From: Phascolarctos cinereus | Lineage: Eukaryota > Chordata > Mammalia > Diprotodontia > Phascolarctidae | Assembly: GCF_002099425.1 (NCBI RefSeq) | Contig: NW_018343964.1 | Location: forward strand, 4,338,501-4,402,500 | Length of the DNA: 64,000 nt | Direction: 5' to 3' | In this document: piece after piece, positions 1-11,327 of the stretch | Layout: every line of letters begins with the position of its first letter | Numbering within the stretch: the stretch's first letter is position 1 | Position numbers and translations under genes: made by a program | The notes under the pieces: generated by a model | The model's input: the letters and a program-made list of their open reading frames with translations, nothing else | What the model was told of the DNA's origin: nothing | Database searches by the model: none

Positions 1-55
1 GGAAAGGCTTCTTGTAAAAGGTGAGATTATGTCACAGACTTTTAGGGAGATGTTT
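1..55 (-). repeat. L2 LINE fragment cut by the window edge
   Basis: The first bases (GGAAAGGCTTCTTG...) match the complement of the L2 3' UTR segment that reads AAGCCTTTCC in sense. The rest lies outside the window. Confidence 0.4.
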
Positions 56-556
56 TGTATCAGTTGTCCTTATAATATCACTTTGGCAAATGTATTTACT
101 AAAGACTAAGTCTGCCTTACTAATTGATTTCAACTCATAATCAGGGCAGGAAACACAGGACAGGGGTTATGTGGAATTAGAAAAGATACATCCTGTCTCC
201 AAAGATGAAGCCATGATCTGGAGACCTGACTTGTCAGTGTGACTGGGAAGTAGAAGTTGAGTTAGTAGCTCTGGAACATGAGATATAGTGAAAAATGTGC
301 TTGTCCCTGTTCAGATAATAACCTCACATTTTATGTCTATAAGTGGAAAGACTCACACAGTTAACTTTCTTCTGAGCTCTTTTATTGCAGTTACTAACTG
401 CATTACTATAGAGAAAAGAAATACCTTTTGGAGAGAGAGGAGACAGGAACTGGACTCAGAAATAATGTCCTGAAACAAACTAAATATGGAAATAGTAATT
501 TCACAGAACACCCAAGACTTAATCCTACTTGTAAAATGTCTCGATAGCTAACTCAA

Positions 557-730
557 GTCAACAAGAATTAATTTATTAGGCATCAGCTATGTGCCAGGCA
601 ATGTGCTTAATACGGGACACAAAAAAGGCAAAAACTAAAAATAAAGCAAAACCCAGTCCTACTTTAAATGAGCTCATAGTCTAATGGGGGAGACAATATG
701 CACACAACAACGTACAAACAAGATGGTTTT
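557..730 (-). repeat. L2 LINE 3' end
   Basis: Complement of the L2 tail: TTATTAGGCATCAGCTATGT, GCCAGGCAATGTGC and CTAATGGGGGAGACAA. It spans the polyadenylation-proximal 170 bp of the element. Confidence 0.75.
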
Positions 731-1154
731 ATGTTATATAATCTCTTTTTATGTTGTCCCACCCTGTCTGCATGATTTTCTCTAGCTTTGATCAGTAGCA
801 TATGAGTAAGAATGAAGTCAGCAGATGGTGGGAGTAATCCAAGGCTGAAGCTTGATAGGACAAGAGGGCAAGGGACTCGAGAAAAAAGTACAATTTATTG
901 TTAAACTGACTGACCCAGCGTTCAAGATGGGGAAAGTGAGCATAGCCAACAAAAAGGAAATGATGATCTGTGGAAGAAACCCTAATAAGTTTCTGTCACA
1001 TGTAATTTGAAAACACTGTCCTAGGTAACATTTTTTAAAAATCAGAAGAGTATTCTCTACTTCGTTCATACTCCAAAGTTTCATGGTAGGCAGGAAGTCA
1101 AGAAATGCTTGTTATATACCTGATACAAATGTAAGAGGAAGATGGTAAATTACC

Positions 1155-1285
1155 ACATTATTTGGAGCTACGGAGGTTCAAGCAGCTTGTCCAAAGTCAA
1201 AAGTAAGAAATAGATCTGGGATTAAAATCTAGGTCCCATGGTTCTAAATTCAGTACTCTTTCCATTAGGATGCATTACCTCTCTT
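1155..1285 (-). repeat. MIR SINE
   Basis: Complement of the MIR core: AGCTTGTCCAAAGTCAAAAG, then a GGGATTAAAATCTAGGTCC block and CTTTCCATTAGGATGCATTACC, matching the tRNA-related half in reverse. Confidence 0.65.
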
Positions 1286-1414
1286 TCTCTGTGCCTCTGT
1301 ATCTAAAATGGAAGTAATTTTAAGCCTAATAATGTTTCTTTCTCATGATCCATTGCTGATTCCACTATCCAATACCACACATGTCACTGAATTTCAGAAT
1401 TTTCCAAACGGCTT

Positions 1415-1690
1415 TTTTCTTTATCACCTTAAACTTAGCATGGCAAAATCAAAACTCATCTTTTTCACAATGTTCCCCTGGCCCTAACTACCCAAATCTC
1501 CTTTGGCAGTACCACATTCTCATTTGCCAGCTGAGCTGGAAACTCTGCTGTTACCTTGGGAAACTTCTCCTCTCTGCCTCTGACCCTGACTGACTCCCAA
1601 ACTTGCTGCTTCTTTCTATGCATCATCTCTCACACTGAACCTTACTCTCCCCTCCATCATTTCCATGCCCTCCCCCAAGCAGTGTAACTT
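1415..1690 (+). repeat. Degenerate L2 ORF2 C-terminal segment
   Basis: Weak collinear match to the L2 stretch that follows the reverse transcriptase (GCATGGCAAAATCAAAACTC, CAGTACCACATTCTC, pyrimidine-rich continuation). The 70-codon ORF at 1381-1593 falls within it and is not a gene. Confidence 0.45.
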
Positions 1691-2129
1691 CAGCACAAGC
1701 TCTTCAGTGATTTATAGCACATAGCCCTTTAAACAGCTATGCTTGAAAGACACGTCATGATTATTAATGGCCTGTGAGTTGTTTGAAAGGAAATCTAATG
1801 ACCTATGAACAGAATTGATGTTTTACATAAATGTTAGTGTTCTTTATTGTAGGGATTGGTAGACTTCTCACATGAATACAGAGATCCAGCCACCTCTAGG
1901 TCCATGGGGTTAGAGATAAAATACTTGGGACAAGTCTAGGATAGTGGGACTATGTTAGGAAAAAAAAGAGATTCTTCTGCTTAACAGGAGCCATAGGGAA
2001 TTGCTTCTTAGAGGGAATAAAGGGAGGAAATTGTGTAAAGGCTAAGCAGTAGAGATGAAAGTAGGACAGGGAGAAAAGGGTCTGGTTATCAAAGATACTT
2101 TGCCCTTTGGAAGTTTCTCAGAGCACAAG

Positions 2130-2195
2130 GGTGCCTAACCTAGGGTCTGTAGACTTGTTTTTAAAAATGTTTTGAACTTGTCCAGTTGTTCATGG
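2130..2195 (-). repeat. Fragment of a DNA-transposon-like element
   Basis: CCTAACCTAGGGTCTGTAGA followed by TTTTTAAAAATGTTTTGA resembles one end of the short inverted-repeat element seen better at 49355-49565 and 59516-59867. The fragment is short. Confidence 0.35.
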
Positions 2196-2204
2196 TCCAT
2201 CTTT

Positions 2205-2400
2205 GAATCTAACTCAGTTCAATAAGTGACATAATAACAGGCAGGGTTGGACATAAACAATAATGAAACAATCCCAGCCCTCCATGTTTGCATTTCATGG
2301 GGGAGATAATATGTACCTATAAAGCCATATGCAGAATAGTTACCAGGTGATTTCTTAGGGAATGAGGAGAGTCACTGGTAGTGGAAGTATGAGAAAAGGC
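2205..2400 (-). repeat. Degenerate L2 3' end
   Basis: A run of partial matches to the complementary L2 tail, including CATGGGGGAGATAATATGTA and AAGGCTTCACATAGAA. It sits directly before a much better L2 copy. Confidence 0.4.
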
Positions 2401-2404
2401 TTCA

Positions 2405-2895
2405 CATAGAATCAATCAATAAACATGTATTAAGTGCCTGCTAAGTGCCAGGCACTGTGCTAACCCTGGGGATACAAAAAGGCAAAAGACAGTCTCTGCC
2501 CTCAAGGGGCTTACAGTCTAATGGAGGAGACAAATATATGTGTGCAAAACAAGCTATATAAAGGATAAATAGTAAATAAGTAATAGAGAAAAGGCACTGG
2601 AATTAAGAGGGATCGGGAAAGGCTTCTTGTTAGAAGCTGGGATCTAAAAAAATATCTGGAAGTTCAGTAGCTGGCATGGAAGAAGGAGAGAGTTCTAGGA
2701 ATGGGCAATGCCCAGAGAAAATTCCTGGAGCTGGGAGATAGAGTTTCTTGTTCATGGAACATCCAGGAAGCCAGTGTCACTGGATTAAAGAATGCATGTT
2801 GGGGAGTAAGGTCTAAGGAGACTAGAAAAGTAGGAGGGGGCTAGGTTATGAAGGGTTTTGAATGCCAAATGGAGTATTTTGTATTGGAACCTGGA
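2405..2895 (-). repeat. L2 LINE 3' UTR, about 490 bp
   Basis: Starts with CAATAAACATGTATTAAGTG and GCCAGGCACTGTGC (L2 tail reversed), continues through CTTACAGTCTAATGGAGGAG, AAAGGCTTCTTGTTAGAAGC and GAAGGGTTTTGAATGCCAAA. Long collinear match to the L2 3' UTR. Confidence 0.85.
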
Positions 2896-3205
2896 GGTAA
2901 GAGGAAGATAGTGCTTGAGCTAGGTCTTGAAACTACATATTCTAAGACCCAGAAACGAGAAAAGAACACATTTTAGACAGGGGGGAAGGTGGAGGAGATT
3001 AGCCAGTATAGAAGCAAAGAGATGGGAAATGGAGTGTTATGCATCAGAAGCAGAAAGAGAGATCAGTACTAGTGGAATATAAAATGAATGACAGATTGGG
3101 CTCAGACTGTAAAGGGCTATAAATGACAAATGAGTATATATTGCTCCCACAGGTAACAGTGAGTTATTGAGGTTTACTGAGTTGGGGGGAGGTGGTGACA
3201 ATGTT
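2895..3205 (-). repeat. Second, internal L2 fragment abutting the first
   Basis: GCTTGAGCTAGGTCTTGAAA returns to a part of L2 already passed in the preceding copy, then runs to AAAGGGCTATAAATGACAAA. The step back in consensus position shows a separate insertion or local duplication rather than one long L2. Confidence 0.6.
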
Positions 3206-3214
3206 TCAACTAAT

Positions 3215-3535
3215 GATTAAGTAGCAGTTAGGTGGCAGTATTGAGTGCTGGGCCTGCAGTCAGGAAAACCTGAGTTCAAATCCTGCCTTAGACACTTACT
3301 AGCTGTGTGATCCTGAGTTAGTCACTTAAACTCTATTTGCTTCAGTTTCTTCATCTAAAAATGGGGATAATAATAGTACCTATTTCTTGAGGTTGTGAGG
3401 ATCAAATGGCATATTTATAAAGTGCTTAATACAGTGCCTGTATTTATTTCTGTATTATATATTTATATGGTAAGCACTATATAAACAGATCAGTGATTAT
3501 TCTTCTTCTCCTCCTCATCATCATTATTGTTATGT
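3215..3535 (+). repeat. Near-full-length MIR SINE
   Basis: Head GTTAGGTGGCAG, B-box-like GAGTTCAAATCCTGCC, CORE ATGGGGATAATAATAGTACC and L2-type tail GGTAAGCACTATATAAA. All parts are in the plus orientation. Confidence 0.85.
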
Positions 3536-3539
3536 TTTC

Positions 3540-4420
3540 TTTGAACCGATTAATGACTTTAGGTATCCATGTAGCTTTATAAAATACAAAATTTCCCTGT
3601 GAGATGTTCTACAAGGGTATAGATGCTTTATAAGCCTCACTCAGCAGTACTTTTACAGGGTTTTACACGTGGTAAGTTGTTTACATGAATACCTAGATCC
3701 AATTTTAGGGGAGCTCTGAATATTAGCATACTGGGACTGGGACTGGCTAGTTGTTGCTTTAGAGAATGCTAAGTTTTAGACCTTTTTGGTTGTCCTTTTA
3801 AAATCACAAGGTGCCATAACTCTTGAGGCTCCCAAATTCATATTCAATTCAGATAGCTAAAAGCCGAAGAGCACTGCAGTAACATCTGGATGTGACATTA
3901 TTATCTGGTACTAAGCTGCCACTTCTAACTGGCAACTGACCCTTTTCAAATCTCATTGGAGAAAGGTAAGAAGGGGTGACTTTCCAGATTTGACAGCTAA
4001 CATGTGGGCATGTAGAAAATGAGAAAGAAAACTATTTGCTCAAACCTGCCTTCGCGTTAATCTATGGCAGGTACACCATATGGTGTTACCACTTGTGGGG
4101 TTGGTGGCAGGAGTGAAAATGTAAGGTCATGCAGGGAGTTCCAAAGCTGTCAACTACTTATGAGTCTGCTCACCCTGATACCTTCATGTCTCCCTCTGCC
4201 TTTGTCTACATCCCATCATCTAGAAGTGGCTCTTGCCTTATATAGAACCTTGAAAGTGACCTACTCTTAGGAGCCTATGCAATATTATGATTAGTAATCA
4301 CAGTTAATTATATTCTAGCTCTTTGGAGTGGTATTATGAAGAGGGTATTGTCATCATCTCCCCTCTCCCCACCTTCACTTTCTGCCAAAATGAAAGGTGT
4401 GAGGGCTGGAGAGAGGAAGT
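3540..4420. other. Low-repeat intronic sequence, no gene seen
   Basis: No recognisable repeat or credible ORF. The 68-codon ORF at 4064-4270 has no recognisable features. The block lacks simple repeats and could hold conserved non-coding sequence, which cannot be judged from one genome. Confidence 0.4.
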
Positions 4421-4652
4421 TGTTGTTCAGTTGTTTTTAGTTGTGTCTGACTCTTTGTGACTCCATTTGGGGTTTTCTTGGTAGAGATACTGGGATGGTT
4501 TGCCATTTCCTTCTCCAGCTCATTTTACAGAGGAGGATACTGAGGTAAACAGGGTTGAGTGACTTGCCCATGGTTACACAGCTAGAGAGTGTCTGATTAG
4601 TCTTCCTGACTCTAAGTCTGACACTTTATCCACTGCACAACCTAGCTGACCC
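4421..4652 (-). repeat. Mar1 CORE-SINE
   Basis: Complement of Mar1: RTE/BovB-like end GTTGTGTCTGACTCTTTGTG, then GGTTTGCCATTTCCTTCTCC, GTTACACAGCTAGAGAGTG and TTTATCCACTGCACAACCTA. Confidence 0.9.
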
Positions 4653-4654
4653 AA

Positions 4655-4888
4655 GAAAGAGAAAAGATCTGAGTTCAAATATATCCTGTATGTATTTGTA
4701 TCACTTACTGTGACCCCGTGCAAGTCACTTAATTTCTATGTACTTCAGTTTTCTCACCTGTAAAGTGAGGCAAATAAAAGCACCTACCTCCTAGGGTGGC
4801 TTTAAGAATAAAATGAGATATTTGTAAAGTGCTTTGCAAATTTTAAAGAAATATATAAACAATAGTTATGATGATGATGGCATTAACA
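4655..4888 (+). repeat. MIR SINE
   Basis: CTGAGTTCAAATATATCC, GTGCAAGTCACTTAATTTCT, CCTGTAAAGTGAGGCAAATA and GTAAAGTGCTTTGCAAA follow MIR order. Its head lies directly next to the head of the Mar1 copy, giving a head-to-head pair. Confidence 0.8.
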
Positions 4889-4965
4889 TCAAGGAAATGA
4901 CTTTCAATTTGAAGATGAGGCAGGATCTTTCTTACCTTCTGACCTTTATAGAATGTCTAGACTAA

Positions 4966-5230
4966 GAGTCAATAAACATATGTTAAGTGCCTACTATGTA
5001 GCGGGCATTATGCTGAACACTAGGCATACAAAGAAAGGCAAAAGACAGTCCCTGTATTCAAGGAGCTCCCCATCTAATGGGGGAGTCAACATGGAGACAA
5101 CTATGTACAAACAAACAATAATTGAGGTAATCAACAGAGGGAAGGCACTAGCAATAACAGGGAATCAAGAATGGTTTCTTGTCAAATGGGGGATTTTAAT
5201 TGCCACTTGAAGGAAGCCAAGGAAGAACAT
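4966..5230 (-). repeat. L2 LINE 3' end
   Basis: TCAATAAACATATGTTAAGT, CTAATGGGGGAGTCAACATG and CTTGAAGGAAGCCAAGGAAG give a collinear 260-bp match to the complementary L2 tail. The 85-codon ORF at 4953-5210 is chance reading of it. Confidence 0.8.
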
Positions 5231-5510
5231 CATTCTGTCTAAATCTGGCTTTGCTTTAAAGCTGAAGGGTAGGATTCCCATCACTCCCTACCTCAAGCAA
5301 GAAGGCAGAGGTAGGGGAGCAGGCCACAAAGTAGTGAGATGGAAACTGACATTAAGGTGTCGTTGGGTGGGCATCCCACCATTTCCAAGATGGTAAACAC
5401 GACTGATGCAGATGACCATGTCAGTGATACCTGGAATGTTACAGAGAACATAGACAAGACACGTAATTGGTATTTAAATTAGAGTTATGCTCTGAACACC
5501 TTTCCCAGCT

Positions 5511-5575
5511 ATGTCAAAGTCTAAAGGCACAGTGCTTTACATACATTAGAAGCTTAATGAATGTTCACTGAAATG
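5511..5575 (+). repeat. L2/MIR-type 3' tail fragment
   Basis: GGCACAGTGCTTTACATACA then AGAAGCTTAATGAATGTTCA resembles the common L2/MIR tail. It is too short to assign further. Confidence 0.4.
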
Positions 5576-5648
5576 AATTAAAATAGGCCAGAGGGTTTTT
5601 AGAACTGACAACATGTGAATGAATGAGAATACACCAAAAAAGCATTTA

Positions 5649-8600
5649 TTGACTTCTGGTTAAGATAGTTGCCTACCTAGCTCCCACATATCTATTCTGG
5701 CAAAACGTGGAGATTCACACCAGTCTGAATAATGATAAAAAAAACTCAATGTGAAACTATGGTGATTTCTTCCACTCCAAAATTGGACAGAGGCCAGACA
5801 GAACCTGAGGACAACAGGAAAGGTGGCCCACAAGCACAGCTCAGGAATAGCATTACAATGTAACCAGAGATTCCCAAGTTGCAAAGCTATGTGTCCAGGG
5901 GCAACAAAATTAGAGGGTTCTCATGAAAAAAGTCCAAAGGTGCTCAGAAGATCCTAGGGTGAGGACCCTGGAAGCACTAGGGAGCAGTAGCAGCAGCCTA
6001 GTATGCAGCATTCTGATTTGAGCACCCCAGGCTCGGGGCTCTGAGTTTCCTAGTACTCTGTCCTAAAATGGATCCTGAAGATCCAGCACACTGAATCTTA
6101 AAGATGGAGGGGAGGCCTAACCCTGAGAGGTTTCAGTCAGTTCAAGAACCCAAATGACAAAGGTGAGACCAAGCAGGGTTGCCCATTCCAAAACAAAACA
6201 AGGAAGTAGAATGTGAACCTGACACAAAGCCCCAGTTCAGGAACTAAGAGAGGTGCATAGAATTTTAAAAAATTGACTAGTATTAAAAATTACTTCAATT
6301 CTAAAGATCTCTTAAGAGTAAATCTATAACAGAGACTCAAAGAAGAAATGGATTTTCCACAAGGACACCAGAAAAAGCTAAAAAGTGAAATAAAAGATAC
6401 TGAGGAAAGAATTGGAAGGGGGAATAAATAGCTCAGAAGGAAAAGTAAAATTTACTCACCTAATGGATTCCCTGAAAAAAAAAATAGACCAAACAGAAAT
6501 CAATGACACCTATGAGACAGCAAAAAAAAAAATTAGAGTAAGATCAAAAAATTGAAAAAAATAAGAAAATAAAACACATATAATATGAAGATGTTTACTG
6601 GTAAAATAGGTCAAGAGATATTTTAAGAAAACCACTAGATTCCTTGAAAACCAAACTAAAAAAAGGATACTGTATTTCAAGAAATATTAAATGAAGATTT
6701 TGCACATCTATTAAAACCATAGGGCAAAGTGAAGATAGAAAGAATTACTGATCACTTACTGAAAGGAATCCAAAAAGAAAGTTCTTGGAATATCATAACC
6801 AAAATCCAGATCTTCCACATCAAAGAAAAAAAATGCCATAAGGTGTCCAGAAAGAAGCTATTTAAGTACCAAGGGACCACAATCAGGATCACACACAACC
6901 TGGTAATTTCTACTATAAATGAGAAGAGATCTTTGAATACAATATTCAGAAAGGCCCTGAAAAGGTGAATATACTTCTACAGGGGAATAAATGGATCTTT
7001 AATGGAAGTGAGGATTTTTAACCATTTCTGATGAAAAGAGTAGGAATCTTGAAACAGAAATAAAATAGACCAAACCCTCCTATTTACAAACAGAAGACTT
7101 CAGAAAAACCCGGAAAGGCAAATTTATTTGAGGAACTGGAAAGTGTCATATGATGATCTAGTCTTAACATTCTAATAGATGGAGAGTAAATAAGTATCTG
7201 TCCAGAAGGTAGATGTCTCCAGAGTAATGGATGACTTAAATAAGAAAAATACAGGTCATGGGGGATGGATTGGTTCTGTACTGAGGGTTTGAAGAAGCAA
7301 AAGACAAATGGGAGTAAAAAAGATGAATACACTACTATGAAAAGGAGGAAGTAGAGAATAGAAGCAACTAGGTGGTGCAGTGGGTAGAGTGCCAGGCCTG
7401 GAGTCAGGAGGACTCATCTTCCTGAGTTCAAATCTGGTCTCAGACACTTACTCTCTGTGTGACCTTGGACAAGTCCCACATACTTGTTTGCCTCAGTTTT
7501 CTCATCTGTAAAATGACCTGGAGAAGGAAATGGCAAAGTACTCCAGTATCTTTGCCAAGGAAACCCCAATTGGGGTCATGAAGAGTCAAACATGACTGAA
7601 AAACCACTGAACAATAACAGGGAATGGAATTTGGGGTACATGAGTAAACAAACATGAAAGTGGTAGAGTTGGCAGCAGGTGAACCTCACTCATCTTACAT
7701 AGACAAAGGAGAATTGAGTACACATGCTATGTTTAGCACAGAAATACATTAAACTCAATAGGGAAAAAAAAGATTGATAGGGAAGAGGACGAAGGTTAAG
7801 CAGGAGGATAAAATAGGGAATAAATAGCAAAACAAACTTACCAATACTGAAGGGGGGAGTGGAAGGGAAAAAGAAAACTAGAATATAAGGGGTGTGCCTT
7901 AGATGGCCTCTTAGACAGTTGGGGAATGGATAAATAAATTGTTCTGTAGAAACCGAATGGAATATTATTATTATACCACAAGAAGTAATGAAAGAAACTG
8001 TATCAGAGAATACAGGGTGGTATGAACTGATGCAGTGATGTGAGCAGAATCAGAAGTTTGTTCAAAGACAGCAACAATGTAAAGAAAAACAACTTTGAAA
8101 GACTTATTATGATCAATGCAATAATGAAATATGTCTTCAAAGGACTTATGTTGAAACATGTTATCTGTTTCTCAATAGAGGGATGATGCTCATAAGGCAC
8201 AGTGACATACATTTTTAGACATAGCCAGTATACAGATTCACTTTTCTTTCTCTTGGGTAATGTGGAGGAGGGACAGGTCAGAAGGAGGCCAGTTAGCAAT
8301 AATGATTTTTTAAAAAGAGGGCCATTGAAACATTTTAAAAAAAATACACAGAAGAGAATGAAAGAAGTTCATAAGAAAGCACAGACAAGTAAGACAAATG
8401 TGAAAATTAACATGCCAAATTCATTATCTACTTTTAAAAAAATAGTACTCATTATATACTTTTTAAAAAAATGGTAAGACATGGAATCACAGATTCACAG
8501 AGAATCCTATTTTTGTTTTACATGTATATGGAAATGTTATTTTTGGTATTTAAGTACTTACTATTTAATTTAATCAAATAAAAATAAAGGAAAATATGTT
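5649..8600 (+). repeat. Half-L1 (HAL1-like) LINE: 5' region, ORF1 and 3' end, no ORF2 core
   Basis: About 5650-6300 resembles an L1 5' region. About 6330-7010 is a decayed ORF1: GAAAAGCTAAAAAGTGAAAT coiled-coil-like codons, then GGAATCCAAAAAGAAAGTTC and CAATCAGGATCACACACAAC, matching the RNA-binding segment of the better L1 at 38.0-39.0 kb. About 7015-7900 is the post-ORF1 purine-rich spacer. At about 7915 the sequence jumps to the ORF2 C-terminus and 3' UTR (TTGGGGAATGGATAAATAAA onward) and ends in A-rich sequence near 8600. Endonuclease and reverse transcriptase are absent. This layout is that of HAL1 elements, which rely on L1 enzymes; internal deletion of an L1 is the alternative. Confidence 0.7.
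7362..7618 (+). repeat. Mar1 CORE-SINE inserted in the half-L1
   Basis: CAACTAGGTGGTGCAGTGGG, GAGTTCAAATCTGGTCTC, TGGAGAAGGAAATGGCAAAG and tail GAGTCAAACATGACTGAAA followed by AACAATAAC. Imperfect flanking copies of GAGAATAGAA/GGGAATGGAA look like the target duplication. Confidence 0.9.
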
Positions 8601-8624
8601 AATTAACCTTTTCACATGTGTCAT

Positions 8625-8945
8625 CTATCAATCTGAGAAAGATATCAATGCCTTTCTCCAAGTCACTGATACAAATTCAAAAAATACAAAGCTAACTATG
8701 ACTCTGGTTATATTGGACAAAAGAGACTTCTTTAATTCATCCATTAATTAACATTTATTTGGTATAATTCAACCCGCTCAGAATATGCCTAACTACAATT
8801 TATCCTATATTTCTTTATCTTGTCCACAAATATATGATGAATAATATTTTTCATTTGCTTTGCTGAATCTAGATATAATATATTTCTAGAATTCCCTTGA
8901 CCTACCAGACTAATAATTGTATTCTAAAAAAAAAATGAGGTTAAC
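8625..8945 (-). repeat. L3/CR1 LINE, ORF2 segment
   Basis: TTTCTTTATCTTGTCCACAA, TTTGCTTTGCTGAATCTAGA, CCCTTGACCTACCAGACTAA and AATGAGGTTAACAG are the complement of the L3 reverse-transcriptase region (the DLVDQGNA...-type stretch). Confidence 0.75.
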
Positions 8946-8954
8946 AGTGGTCAT

Positions 8955-9075
8955 GGTAGGAAAACATTTATTTAGTACTCACTATTTGCCAATCATTTTG
9001 CTAATAGTTGTGGATACAAATATAAAAGCAAAAACAATCCCTTCCCTCAAAGAGTTTATATTCTAATGGGGAATT
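8955..9075 (-). repeat. L2 LINE 3' end
   Basis: AACATTTATTTAGTACTCAC, TGTGGATACAAATATAAAAG and CTCAAAGAGTTTATATTCTA match the complementary L2 tail. Confidence 0.7.
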
Positions 9076-9320
9076 CTGGGAAGATGGTGGAGTAGTTCAG
9101 AAAATTCCAGGCTCTCCAAATTTCCCTACAAACAGAACACTACCTCAAAATGAATGTAAGCAGCAAAAATAAAAGGATAACGTTCTAATGAGGGGAAGAG
9201 ACACACTAGGGAGTGCTGGTCAGATAGTTGATGGCGCCATGTAGGAGTAGGCTAAAACATGCTTTCCAGGAATAACTGCAGAGTTGATTTGACCATAGTT
9301 CTAGAACTTTCAGGATCCTG
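9070..9320 (+). repeat. L1 5'-UTR fragment
   Basis: GGGAAGATGGTGGAGTAGTT followed by CCAGGCTCTCCAAATTTCCC resembles the start of marsupial L1 (AAGATGGCGGAG..., ...GAGCTCTCC). The rest is diverged and weakly supported. Confidence 0.45.
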
Positions 9321-9324
9321 GTAA

Positions 9325-9605
9325 TGGTAGGCACACATATAACTTGAACCCAGATATTCCTGACTTCAAGACAGGTTCTCTATCCAGTGTGCCACACTGA
9401 TTCTCAACAACATAATGAATGATATCAATAATAATAACAATAACTCATTTCTAAAGTAATTTAAAGATTACAAAGCACTGTCCTCACAACCTAGTGCAAG
9501 ATAATGCAAGTATCATGATTCCTATTTTACAGACGAAGAAACTGAAGTTCCATGGTGCCAGAGCTAATAAAAGATTGAAGCAGGACTTGCTGAATCATTT
9601 CCTTC
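9325..9605 (-). repeat. Two MIR-type SINE fragments
   Basis: 9325-9410 carries ACTTGAACCCAGATATTCCT and CTCTATCCAGTGTGCCAC; 9425-9605 is a separate, longer MIR with CTATTTTACAGACGAAGAAA and the AT-rich tail ATAATAATAACAATAAC at its low-coordinate end. Confidence 0.7.
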
Positions 9606-9634
9606 ATCAACTATGGACTATTAGTCTGTGAACT

Positions 9635-9800
9635 AAGTCACAGGGACTGTCTTTTGCCTTTCTTTGTATACCCAGTACTTAGCAGAATGTCTGGCACATA
9701 GGAGGTGCTTAATAAATGTTTACTAACTAAAAGAAGGAAGCAGTTCCTACTTTAAGGAGCTTACAATTTATTGGAGGGGACAAGCAGGTGTGTATGTATC
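9635..9800. repeat. L2 3' end (+) abutting an L2 fragment (-)
   Basis: 9635-9735 reads in sense: GGGACTGTCTTTTGCCTTTC, CTTTGTATACCCAGTACTTA, GGTGCTTAATAAATGTTTAC. 9736-9800 is antisense: AAGGAGCTTACAATTTATTG. They form a tail-to-tail pair. Confidence 0.75.
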
Positions 9801-10004
9801 ACACATCTAATGAGAAGATTGAGTACATTGCATTTAGAGATTGGGGGATAGCAACCCAAGTACCCTATTAATACTTAATTCCTAGAGCAAATGTCTCACT
9901 AACCCAGACCCAAACTGTGCAGAATACTGAGCTAGATGATGTAGCCATTTCTCATGTGCACTAATGAGCAATGTAGTTACATTTAATTAACTAATCTGTA
10001 GACA

Positions 10005-10150
10005 GATCATCACATCATAGACTTGGAGCTGGATAAGAAAACTGAAGTAAAGAGATATTAAATAACTTACCCGATGTGACACAAGTAATATGTAGTATAA
10101 GAATTAAGGAATTGGAACCCAGGCTTTCATTCAACTCCTCTTTCATTGTG
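10005..10150 (-). repeat. MIR3-type SINE
   Basis: CATAGACTTGGAGCTGGA (CR1/L3-type end), AATAACTTACCCGATGTGAC and GGAACCCAGGCTTTCATT in complementary MIR3 order. Confidence 0.65.
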
Positions 10151-10339
10151 TTCCCTGTATGTTTTGTCCTCGATGTCTATTTACCTTGCTCTGGGGGCAC
10201 TGTGTCTATCTCAATTCACCCATACAAATGACCTGACGATTATCACACAAGTAAGAATTTCCTGTTTTTTTATTATAGTAATTTTGAAGGACTATTCTGT
10301 CAAGGATGTTGAGGACTGCTTATTATACACCAAGAGCTT

Positions 10340-10945
10340 ACACAGGGTTCCCTAGCTTTAAAAAATAGATGCGTTCCTGATAAAGTGCATGCAAGTAGAA
10401 ATACATTTAAATGACCTGGAGAATCTTGTGAAAGAAATATTACATATATGGTAAAGTGAAGGATCCTTTTGTAAGGGCAGTTTTCATCTCCTAATTTGTT
10501 TTGAGAAATTAGGATTTTTCTTTTAAACTAAGGAATACCTGTTCAGAGCAGGTTGAGCACATGTACCATCTACTGGTGGCTGTTGGCATCTTTCCTTTTC
10601 TAGAAGGTTTGCTTTCCTTAGCAAAAAAAATCACAACTGTGACAAATGGTTTCTTGGTTGGTTTTAGTCACATACCTAAACAAAGCACTAAATGAGGAAG
10701 ATCTGAAGCAGGGAAGCAATGGGGGCTGCCAAAGAGACAGCTTGTACTACAACAAATGGCAGAGATGTGTATTTCACACATACATCAGGTGCCTGCAGAC
10801 AACTTCTGTATGATTACAAGGATATCTCTGACAACACTGGATTAGGGAGAAGGGGGCCAAAGGAATATTTGCAATTTAGTGCTCTACTCCTTCCCCAAAT
10901 TACTTTTCATTTACTTTATACATTTTGCATTAACTTATTTGCATA
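10340..10945. other. Unassigned sequence, no gene seen
   Basis: A piece at about 10360-10420 (GATGCGTTCCTGATAAAGTG, GCATGCAAGTAGAAATAC) resembles DNA-transposon ends I half remember but cannot name. The 97-codon ORF at 10719-11012 runs into a dinucleotide repeat and has no recognisable domain. Confidence 0.35.
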
Positions 10946-11002
10946 TACACACAGACATAAATCCATATATATATGTGTGTATATAGTATACATACATGTA
11001 CG
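10946..11002. repeat. Impure TA/TG/CA microsatellite
   Basis: ATACACACAGACATAA then ATATATATATGTGTGTATAT: alternating purine-pyrimidine sequence. Confidence 0.75.
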
Positions 11003-11014
11003 TAGCCAATAGAA

Positions 11015-11205
11015 CGAAGGTGTCAAACACATAGCCACACAGTAGCACTCCTGAGTGCAGCCAGAATGAGATTAAAATGTAATTGGGAAATATTTAACAA
11101 CATAAATAAAAATACAACAAAAATAGACAGTTACCTTTCAAAACTAAATGAATATGTATGTGGCCCACAGGGATGTGTGGCCTCTATTTCTTATATATTT
11201 AATAC
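11015..11205 (-). mobile_element. Non-autonomous hAT-like DNA transposon
   Basis: GAAGGTGTCAAACACATAGC at one end and an inner block (AAAATGTAATTGGGAAATAT, ATAAATAAAAATACAACA) then GTGGCCCACAGGGATGTGTG at the other. The complement is collinear with the copy at 62380-62585, whose ends read GTGGTATCAAAC and GTTTGACAACTC. The inverted GTGTCAAAC termini suggest a hAT family; naming is tentative. Confidence 0.65.
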
Positions 11206-11212
11206 CCCCTAT

Positions 11213-11327
11213 AATAGAACATTAGTTCTTGAAGGCAGGGATTGATTCATATTAATCTTTGTATGCCTAGCACAGTAGCTTGCACATAATAGGTTCTTAA
11301 TAATTACTTGTTGAATGAATGAACAAA
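11213..11327 (+). repeat. L2 LINE 3' end
   Basis: GTTCTTGAAGGCAGGGATTG, TTTGTATGCCTAGCACAGTA, GGTTCTTAATAATTACTTGT and the terminal TGAATGAATGAA. Confidence 0.85.

Noticed and set aside
7362-7460. tRNA-like sequence with A- and B-box resemblance
   Set aside because: It is the head of a Mar1 SINE, as are the other tRNA-like stretches; no intact cloverleaf or anticodon arm is supported.
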